A stretch of 5,355 nt of DNA from Tardiphaga sp. (GTDB lineage Bacteria; Pseudomonadota; Alphaproteobacteria; Rhizobiales; Xanthobacteraceae): assembly GCA_028290325.1 (NCBI GenBank), contig JAQGJY010000401.1, positions 1 to 5,355 of the forward strand, given 5' to 3'. The notes below the pieces were generated by a model, which was given only the letters and a program-made list of their open reading frames with translations, was not told where the DNA came from and searched no databases. The position numbers and the translations under genes were made by a program. Shown here piece by piece: positions 1 through 4,784 of this stretch (position 1 is the first letter of the stretch; every line of letters begins with the position of its first letter).

Positions 1-529
1 TCGCCGCGCGGATCAGGCGGCCGAAGCGGGTGCGGGCGAGCGCCAGATGCAGCAGCAACAGCACGACCGGGCCGACGATGATGAGGAAGATGTCATAGCT
101 CGGAAGCCGGCGCCCGAGAATCTCGACTGCGCCGGTCAGGCCCGGGGCGCGCGGTCCGAGCAGATCTTCCGGCCCCCAGATCCACAAGGTCGCATCGTTG
201 ATGATCAGCACCAGCCCGAAGGTCGCGAGCAGTTGAAACAGTTCGGGCGCACGATAGATTCGGCGCAACAGCAGCATCTCGATCAGCGCGCCGAGCGCGC
301 CGACCAGCACGGCCGTGGCGACGATGCCGCCCCAGAAGCCGAAGGCGCCGCCGAGCTTCGTCGCCAAGCTGTAAGCGATGTAGGTGCCCAGCATGTAGAG
401 CGAGCCGTGGGCGATGTTGACGATGCGGGTCACACCGAAGATCAGCGACAGCCCGGCCGCGATCAGAAACAGACCCGACGCCGATGAGAGCCCGTTGATG
501 GCTTGAAACAGCAGCGCGCTGGCGGTCAT
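1..529 (-). CDS. Branched-chain amino acid-type ABC transporter permease (LivH family), partial
   Basis: This is the N-terminal 176 residues of an inner-membrane permease; family members are usually about 290 residues, so roughly 60% is present and the C-terminus lies beyond the left edge. Reading from the ATG at 529-527, the frame is open to the edge. Hydrophobic segments lie at about residues 10-32, 44-56, 66-88, 98-118 and 145-165. The segment GVTRIVNIAHGSLYMLG (residues 32-48) is the N-terminal signature of LivH-type permeases, and RAPELFQLLATFGLVLI (93-109) and the basic RTRFGRLIRAA near the edge also fit. LivH pairs with LivM to form the membrane channel, driven by two ATPases. It lies downstream of a substrate-binding protein gene on the same strand, so the two probably belong to one importer. 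The ribosome binding site is weak; the start overlaps, as ATGA, the stop of an open frame filling the upstream spacer. The substrate cannot be told. The family call is firm. Confidence 0.93.
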   Translation of the reverse strand, partial: MTASALLFQAINGLSSASGLFLIAAGLSLIFGVTRIVNIAHGSLYMLGTYIAYSLATKLGGAFGFWGGIVATAVLVGALGALIEMLLLRRIYRAPELFQLLATFGLVLIINDATLWIWGPEDLLGPRAPGLTGAVEILGRRLPSYDIFLIIVGPVVLLLLHLALARTRFGRLIRAA

Positions 530-779
530 GCGGGTTTCGCCGCGCGCGCAACGAGGACGGCGCGTTCTTCCCCCTCCCCACGCGATGCACCTGCATCGCG
601 TGGCGGGAAAGCGCGCCCTCGGACGATGAAGGCGGGTGAGGAGTCCTGCGGCCCGCAAGATCGCGCCGCCAACCCGGCCCTCCCCTGCAGGAGCGCGACA
701 GGGAGCGCGCCGCCGCCAACGAGAACGCCGCGCCTTAAAATCGGGTGATCCATGATGCGGATTTCACGGACGGCCGCGC
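530..779 (-). repeat. Spacer between binding-protein and permease genes; candidate dispersed palindromic repeat
   Basis: This 250-bp gap separates two genes that would normally sit close together in an ABC operon. It holds the inverted repeat at 578-603 flanked by C-rich/G-rich tracts, plus a stretch (about 604-692) that reads like the dispersed intergenic repeats I recall from Bradyrhizobium, Nitrobacter and Rhodopseudomonas genomes. That resemblance is from memory and was not checked by search. On the minus strand an 85-codon frame (783-526) crosses the whole gap: its GTG overlaps the stop of the upstream gene as GTGA, and its TGA overlaps the permease ATG as ATGA. Its predicted product is rich in Arg, Ala and Gly, has no domain I recognise, and may simply be repeat read in one of several open frames of GC-rich DNA. 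I therefore do not call it a gene. Confidence 0.4.
578..603. repeat. Long near-perfect inverted repeat (hairpin)
   Basis: The left arm CCACGCGATGCA (578-589) is an exact reverse complement of the right arm TGCATCGCGTGG (592-603), with only CC between them. After one C/C mismatch the pairing can continue for about three more pairs (574-576 with 605-607, one of them G-U). In RNA the innermost pair would open to give a 4-nt loop on an 11-bp stem. No T-run follows on either strand, so it is not a canonical rho-independent terminator. It could be a REP-like element, an mRNA stabiliser or processing site lowering permease expression relative to the binding protein, or a protein-binding palindrome. 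Confidence 0.75.
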
Positions 780-1985
780 TCACTCCGCCGCCGGGCGCAG
801 CTTCTTCACGTCGGCGTCACTCGGCAGCACGCTGGCGCCATCGACGTATTTGAAATCGACCATCGTGCCCTTGCCGTTTTCAACCGCGATCCGGCCGACA
901 TAAGCGCCGAGCGTCGCCTGATGATCGCTCGCGCGATACTTGAACGCACCGAACGGCGACTCGACGTCGAGCCCGCGAAACGCCGCGATCAGCTTTTCGG
1001 TGTCGGTCGAGCCCGCTTTGGCGATGCCGGCCGCGAGCGACTTCATCGTCGCATAGCCGACGATCGAGCCGAGCCGCGGATAGTCGTTGTACTTCTTCTG
1101 ATAGGCGGCAAGAAACGCCTGATATTCCGGCGTCTTGATCTTGTCCCACGGATAGCCCGTCACGATCCATCCGACCGGCGCCTCGTCCTTGAGCGGATCG
1201 AGATATTCCGGCTCGCCCGACAACAGGCTGACGACGGTGCGATCCTTGAATACGCCGCGGGTATTGCCCTCGCGCACCAGCTTGGCCAGATCGGCGCCGA
1301 ACATCACGTTGAAGATCGCGTCCGGCTTGGCGTCGTCGATCGCCTGCACGACCGCGCCGGCATCGATCTTGCCGAGCGGCGCGGCTTGTTCGGTGACGAA
1401 TTCGACGTCGGGCTGCTTGGCCTTCAGCATCTCCTTGAAGGTCGCGACGGCGGTCTGGCCGTATTCATAATTCGGATAGACGATCGCCCACCGCTTCTTC
1501 TTCGCGGCGACGGCGTCCGGCATCAGCATCGCGACCTGCATATAGGTCATCGGCCGCAGCCGGAACGTATAGCGATTGCCGTTCTGCCAGGTGATCTTGT
1601 CGGTCAGCGGCTCGGCGGCGAGGAAGAACACCTGCTTCTTGCCGGCGAATTCGGTCAGCGCGAGACCGATGTTGGACAGAAACGTCCCGGTCAGAATCTG
1701 CACGCCCTCGCGCGTCACCAGCTCGTCGGCGACGCGCACGGCGTCACCCGGATTGGAGCCGTCATCGCGCGAAATCACCTCAAGCTTTTTGCCGAGCACG
1801 CCACCTTTGGCGTTGACCTCATCGATCGCCATTTCCCAACCCTTCTTGTACGGGTCGAGAAACGCGGTTTGCGATTTGTAGCTGTTCAGCTCGCCGATCT
1901 TGATGGTCTCTTGCGCGACTGCGGCGGAGCCCAGCGCGACGGCTCCGATGAAAGCGATGGTCCCGAGCGTGCGAGCCAGCGTCAT
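780..1985 (-). CDS. Periplasmic substrate-binding protein of a branched-chain amino acid-type ABC transporter
   Basis: This 401-residue protein captures a small solute in the periplasm and hands it to a LivHMGF-type importer. Residues 1-24 form a signal peptide with a hydrophobic core (IAFIGAVALG) and a signal peptidase I site at AVA|QE, giving a mature protein of 377 residues, normal for this class. The mature chain begins ETIKIGELNSY and shows family features: GWEMAIDEVNAKGG (49-62), a GTFLSNIGLALTEFA segment (100-114) at the usual ligand-loop region, and YPNYEYGQ at the start of the second lobe. No cysteine is seen in the mature part. I chose the ATG at 1985 because it gives the signal peptide and has a GGAG (1998-1995) nine bases upstream; the open frame continues upstream to 2324, but that extension would bury the signal sequence. 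The permease gene follows on the same strand. Ligand specificity is unknown: amino acids, aromatic acids and short carboxylates are all used by relatives. Confidence 0.93.
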   Translation of the reverse strand: MTLARTLGTIAFIGAVALGSAAVAQETIKIGELNSYKSQTAFLDPYKKGWEMAIDEVNAKGGVLGKKLEVISRDDGSNPGDAVRVADELVTREGVQILTGTFLSNIGLALTEFAGKKQVFFLAAEPLTDKITWQNGNRYTFRLRPMTYMQVAMLMPDAVAAKKKRWAIVYPNYEYGQTAVATFKEMLKAKQPDVEFVTEQAAPLGKIDAGAVVQAIDDAKPDAIFNVMFGADLAKLVREGNTRGVFKDRTVVSLLSGEPEYLDPLKDEAPVGWIVTGYPWDKIKTPEYQAFLAAYQKKYNDYPRLGSIVGYATMKSLAAGIAKAGSTDTEKLIAAFRGLDVESPFGAFKYRASDHQATLGAYVGRIAVENGKGTMVDFKYVDGASVLPSDADVKKLRPAAE

Positions 1986-2301
1986 AAGTTCGATCTCCGA
2001 GCGAAAGGAATGTAAACCGATTTGGTCACGGCGAGACACGGCCAACGGCGGTCCGTCGTCAAACTCTACGGCAAATCGTTGCATTCGAAAGTGATCCGCG
2101 CAAGCGCATCCCGTGCTAATTTCAGCGCCATATGTTGCCGATTTTTGCGCGTCGCGATCTTCACCGCGGCGTGTGCTCCGTTGACACCACGGAAACCGGA
2201 CGATACGTCCATTGGCGGAAACCATCGCCACGAATGGCATGTGTTTGCGGCGTCGACGGCGCAACAGCGCAAGTGGCCGCGTTTCGGGGGAATGGCGGCG
2301 T
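1986..2301. promoter_or_regulatory. Divergent intergenic region between the transporter genes and pncB
   Basis: This 316-bp gap separates the minus-strand transporter genes from the plus-strand pncB group, so it must carry promoters in both directions. It is visibly less GC-rich than the flanking genes around 2060-2155. Towards pncB a perfect TTGACA is seen (listed separately). Towards the transporter I see the ribosome binding site GGAG (1998-1995) but no convincing promoter: a TTGACG on the minus strand at 2062-2057 lacks a good -10 partner. No strong palindrome, riboswitch-like fold or tRNA was found. Confidence 0.6.
2181..2208 (+). promoter_or_regulatory. Candidate sigma-70 promoter for pncB
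   Basis: A perfect -35 hexamer TTGACA lies at 2181-2186. The possible -10 partners are weak: GATACG at 2202-2207 (15-bp spacing) or ATACGT at 2203-2208 (16-bp spacing). Many alphaproteobacterial promoters have poor -10 boxes, so this is acceptable but not strong. Transcription would begin near 2214, leaving a leader of about 85-90 nt before the pncB start and arguing against the TTG at 2212 as the translation start. Confidence 0.35.
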
Positions 2302-3600
2302 ATGATGGATTTCGCCACACGCATCCATAACCATAATTACCGGCTCGATCCGATCATCAGGTCGTTGCTCGATACCGACTTCTACAAATTCCTGATGCAC
2401 CAGTTCATCTGGATGCTTTATCCGCGGGTGCCGGTGACCTTCGGGCTGATCAATCGTACCAAGGAAGTGCGGCTCGCCGCGATCATTCCCGAGGAAGCGC
2501 TGCGCGCGCAGCTTGATCATTGCCGGTCGCTGCGGTTTCGCGAGAACGAGCTGATCTGGCTCGCCGGCAACCGTTTCTACGGCCGCCGCGACATTTTCCG
2601 GCCGGAATACATCGACTATCTGCGCAGCTTCCGCCTGCCCGATTATCAGCTCGAAACCATCGACGGGCAGTATGTGCTGACGTTCGCCGGCGCGTGGACG
2701 GAGGTGACGATGTGGGAGATCTACGCGCTCGCGATCATCAGCGAGTTGCGGACCCGCGCGGCGATGGCCTCGCTCGACAAGTTCGAACTGGATATTCTCT
2801 ACGCCCAGACCAAGACCAAGATCTGGGGCAAGATCAAACGTCTCCACGAATGGCCGCAACTGCGGCTGGCTGAATTCGGCACGCGGCGCAGGCATTCATT
2901 CTTGTGGCAGGAATGGGTGACCGACGTGATGGCCAGCGAGCTCGGTCCCGCCTTCGTCGGCACGTCAAATGCCCACCTTGCCTTCAAGCACAGCTACGAG
3001 GCGATCGGCACCAATTCGCATGAGCTGCCGATGGTCGCGGCCTGCCTCGCCGACAGTGATGAGGCGCTGAAGTCGGCACAATATGACGTGCTGGCAAAGT
3101 GGCAGGAGGTCTATGACGGCGAGTTGCTGATCATCCTGCCCGACACGTTCGGCATGACGCAGTTTCTGCGCGATGCGCCGGACTGGACGTCGCGGTGGAC
3201 CGGCATGCGGCTCGACAGCAAGGAGCCGGTCGCCGCCGGCGAGGAGGTCATCGCCTGGTACAAGGCGCGCGGCCAGGATCCGCTGCGGAAACGCTGCATG
3301 TTCAGCGACGGACTCGAGGTCGATTCGATGATCGAATTGCACAAGAAGTTTCGCGGCCGGATCCGGGAAAGCTTCGGCTGGGGCACGATGGCGACCAACG
3401 ATTTCCGGGGTTGTCATCCGCGCGGTCTCAACACGCTCGATCCGATCAGCCTGGTCTGCAAGGTCACCCACGCCAATGGCCGCGCGGCGGTGAAATTGTC
3501 CGACAATCCGGCCAAGACCACCGGCAGCCCGCCGGAGATCGCGCGTTACACGCGCATCTTCGGGCAGGATGGCTTTCGGCATGCGGACGTCGTGGTCTAA
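2302..3600 (+). CDS. pncB: Nicotinate phosphoribosyltransferase (NAPRTase)
   Basis: This cytoplasmic enzyme of the Preiss-Handler NAD salvage pathway makes nicotinate mononucleotide from nicotinate and PRPP, coupled to ATP hydrolysis. The 432-residue length matches rhizobial relatives (about 434; E. coli PncB is 400). Motifs, numbered from the ATG at 2302: LLDTDFYK (22-29), EFGTRRRHSF (191-200), FVGTSN (218-223), GTNSHELPM (236-244) with His240 as the likely phosphorylated histidine equivalent to His219 of the Salmonella enzyme, RLDSKEP (303-309) where E. coli has RHDSGDP, FSDGL (334-338), SFGWGT (357-362) and KLSDNPAKT (398-406). Start choice: a G-rich stretch GGGGGA (2286-2291) fits the ATG at 2302 better than the adjacent ATG at 2305; the frame stays open back to a TTG at 2212, but family N-termini begin near here. 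The VanZ-like gene follows after 9 bp. The RLDSKEP variant, compared with the RPDSAPP I recall for rhizobial enzymes, may mean this is a divergent or second copy; that is inference. Confidence 0.95.
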   Translation: MMDFATRIHNHNYRLDPIIRSLLDTDFYKFLMHQFIWMLYPRVPVTFGLINRTKEVRLAAIIPEEALRAQLDHCRSLRFRENELIWLAGNRFYGRRDIFRPEYIDYLRSFRLPDYQLETIDGQYVLTFAGAWTEVTMWEIYALAIISELRTRAAMASLDKFELDILYAQTKTKIWGKIKRLHEWPQLRLAEFGTRRRHSFLWQEWVTDVMASELGPAFVGTSNAHLAFKHSYEAIGTNSHELPMVAACLADSDEALKSAQYDVLAKWQEVYDGELLIILPDTFGMTQFLRDAPDWTSRWTGMRLDSKEPVAAGEEVIAWYKARGQDPLRKRCMFSDGLEVDSMIELHKKFRGRIRESFGWGTMATNDFRGCHPRGLNTLDPISLVCKVTHANGRAAVKLSDNPAKTTGSPPEIARYTRIFGQDGFRHADVVV

Positions 3601-3609
3601 TCTGGTCGC

Positions 3610-3969
3610 ATGAGAATCATCCTTCAGATCGGCGCCGGCCTGCTGGTGGCCGCCGTGGCTTTCGCCACGCTGGGCCCGCCGCGCTATCGGCCCATGACCC
3701 ATCTGGGGCAGGACGGCGAGCACGCGCTGGCCTTCGTGTTGGTCGGGCTCGCCGTCGGCATCGCTTTTCCGCGCCGGCCCTGGCTGACCGCCGTCATCGC
3801 CGTGATCCTCACCGGTGTCGTCGAGCTGCTGCAATTTCTGGCGCCCGGTCGCCACGCCCGGCTGGAGGACTTCATCGTCGATGCGCTGGCGCTTTGCGGC
3901 GGCCTGTTGGTTGCCGCCGCGGCCCGGTCCCTTATCGATATTTGGCGTCAGAAGACCGCATCACGCTAA
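3610..3969 (+). CDS. Small VanZ-like membrane protein
   Basis: This 119-residue protein is mostly hydrophobic, with membrane segments at about residues 3-21, 38-53, 59-76 and 90-106. It carries the pattern typical of the VanZ-like family: a conserved acidic residue and Gln in the third segment (E72, Q75), then PGR (79-81) and a polar loop with D87 and D91 before a Gly-rich last segment (CGG, 96-98). VanZ itself gives low-level teicoplanin resistance, but most small bacterial relatives have no known role, and no resistance role is implied here. It begins 9 bp after the pncB stop with only a weak ribosome binding site, so it is probably cotranscribed with and perhaps translationally coupled to pncB. 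Codon use matches the neighbours. Family call from motif and topology; function unknown. Confidence 0.8.
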   Translation: MRIILQIGAGLLVAAVAFATLGPPRYRPMTHLGQDGEHALAFVLVGLAVGIAFPRRPWLTAVIAVILTGVVELLQFLAPGRHARLEDFIVDALALCGGLLVAAAARSLIDIWRQKTASR

Positions 3970-4048
3970 GGTTTGACTCTCTGGCATCTGGCATGCCAAG
4001 AAATCGCACAGGGACCGGCCCGTTGGGGGGCGTTCGGGGCGTGTCGCG
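3970..4048 (+). promoter_or_regulatory. Candidate promoter/operator region of gntR with a perfect palindrome
   Basis: The 79-bp gap before the regulator gene holds a TTGACT -35-like hexamer (3973-3978), a tandem 7-bp repeat CTGGCAT CTGGCAT (3981-3994), and a perfect 10-bp palindrome TGGCATGCCA (3989-3998). No good -10 box is visible: AAGAAA at 3998-4003 would need 19-bp spacing. The palindrome lies where a repressor would sit between -35 and -10, and FCD-type GntR proteins bind short inverted repeats as dimers, so autoregulation is plausible. This is inference; the site does not match one specific known operator that I can name. Confidence 0.35.
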
Positions 4049-4741
4049 ATGGCTGAGTCAGAGATTGCGGTGGTCCGGATCGCGCCGGAAACCAGCTTCA
4101 AGATCAAAGCCTATGACGCGTTGAAGGATGCCATCCTCAAGATGGACATCTATGCCAAGCCCGATCCCGTCATGCTCGACGAACGCGCGTTGTCCGAGCG
4201 CCTCGGCGTCAGCCGTACCCCCATTCGCGAAGCCGTCGCGATGCTCGAACAGGATGGCTTCGTCCGCATCGTGCCGCGCCGGGGCATCCTCGTCGTCAAG
4301 AAATCCAGGACCGAAATCGTCGATATGATCCGCGCCTGGGCCGCGCTTGAGAGCATGGCGGCGCGGCTGATCACCTCGGTCGCGAAGACGGCCGACATCT
4401 CGGCGTTGCGCGACGTTTTCAAGGATTTCAGCGCGGACCGGCGGCCGCAGGATCACATCGAGGATTATTCCCGCGCCAATGTCGCCTTCCATCAGGCGCT
4501 GCTGTCACTGAGCCAGTCGCCGGTGCTGGTGGCGATGACCAACGACATCCTGCTGCATGTGCGCGGTTATCGGCAGCTCACGATCGGCCGCGCCGATCGC
4601 ATCGCGGTCTCGCTGCCGGAACATCTCGCCATCATCGACGCGCTCGAAAGGCGCGACACCGAACGCGCCGAGCGACTGGCCCGCGACCACACCCTCGGCC
4701 TCGCCGCTTATGTCGAGACCTACGGACATCAACTCGCTTGA
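4049..4741 (+). CDS. GntR family transcriptional regulator, FadR/FCD subfamily
   Basis: This 230-residue cytoplasmic protein is a DNA-binding, ligand-responsive regulator. The N-terminal winged helix-turn-helix covers about residues 17-83, with the GntR signature LSERLGVSRTPIREAVAMLE (48-67) followed by the wing RIVPRRGILVV (73-83). The C-terminal all-helical FCD domain (about 90-215) shows the metal-site histidines H148, H192 and H214; the usual acidic residue four before the first histidine is Asn144. Such domains bind a metal and often a carboxylate ligand. The length is normal. The ATG at 4049 has only a weak G-rich upstream stretch; no better start is seen. It sits 43 bp upstream of frc in the same direction, and from memory very similar regulators precede frc in Bradyrhizobium-type genomes, so it probably controls oxalate or formyl-CoA metabolism, with oxalate or a related acid as candidate effector. 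The family is certain; target and effector are inferred. Confidence 0.93.
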   Translation: MAESEIAVVRIAPETSFKIKAYDALKDAILKMDIYAKPDPVMLDERALSERLGVSRTPIREAVAMLEQDGFVRIVPRRGILVVKKSRTEIVDMIRAWAALESMAARLITSVAKTADISALRDVFKDFSADRRPQDHIEDYSRANVAFHQALLSLSQSPVLVAMTNDILLHVRGYRQLTIGRADRIAVSLPEHLAIIDALERRDTERAERLARDHTLGLAAYVETYGHQLA

Positions 4742-4770
4742 AAACTTTGCTTGAAAAGAATTTGCTTAAT
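4736..4770 (+). repeat. Three imperfect direct repeats upstream of frc, candidate regulatory site
   Basis: GCTTGAAAA occurs at 4736-4744 (overlapping the gntR stop) and again at 4749-4757, and a third, weaker copy GCTTAAT lies at 4764-4770; starts are 13 and 15 bp apart. Copies two and three share the longer core TTTGCTT (4746-4752 and 4761-4767). The stretch is strikingly A/T-rich in a GC-rich window. TTGAAA (4739-4744) with CTTAAT (4765-4770) could be a poor promoter with 20-bp spacing. It may be a regulator binding site, an internal promoter for frc, or an unstructured A/T-rich leader that aids translation. Confidence 0.35.
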
Positions 4771-4773
4771 CAC

Positions 4774-4777
4774 GGAG
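4774..4777 (+). promoter_or_regulatory. Ribosome binding site of frc
   Basis: GGAG lies seven bases before the ATG at 4785, the best-spaced ribosome binding site in the window. It fixes the frc start, which also agrees with the N-terminus expected for the family. Confidence 0.75.
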
Positions 4778-4784
4778 CCAGACG

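Noticed and set aside
578..620. Rho-independent terminator at the palindrome
   Set aside because: No T-run follows the stem on either strand.
684..691. Palindrome CCTGCAGG
   Set aside because: Eight-base palindromes are expected by chance and nothing around it suggests a function.
921..2015. 364-codon open frame on the plus strand opposite the substrate-binding protein gene
   Set aside because: It is antisense to a clear gene with signal peptide and ribosome binding site, and its Arg/Asp/Leu/Gly-rich composition is typical of shadow frames in GC-rich DNA.
2034..2062. Promoter for the transporter genes using TTGACG on the minus strand
   Set aside because: No acceptable -10 hexamer is found at 16-18 bp spacing.
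2212..2301. Earlier pncB starts at TTG 2212 or ATG 2239
   Set aside because: The added residues are Arg-rich and unlike family N-termini, and a start at 2212 would lie at about the predicted transcription start.
1986..2324. N-terminal extension of the substrate-binding protein by 113 codons
   Set aside because: It would place the signal peptide in the middle of the protein, overlap the pncB start, and lacks any family similarity; ATG 1985 has a well-placed GGAG.
2965..3855. 296-codon minus-strand frame opposite pncB and the VanZ-like gene
   Set aside because: It crosses two recognisable plus-strand genes, has no recognisable domain, and has shadow-frame composition.
3195..4124. 309-codon plus-strand frame overlapping pncB, the VanZ-like gene and gntR
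   Set aside because: It is out of frame with three recognised genes and is Arg/Gly/Ser-rich low-information sequence.
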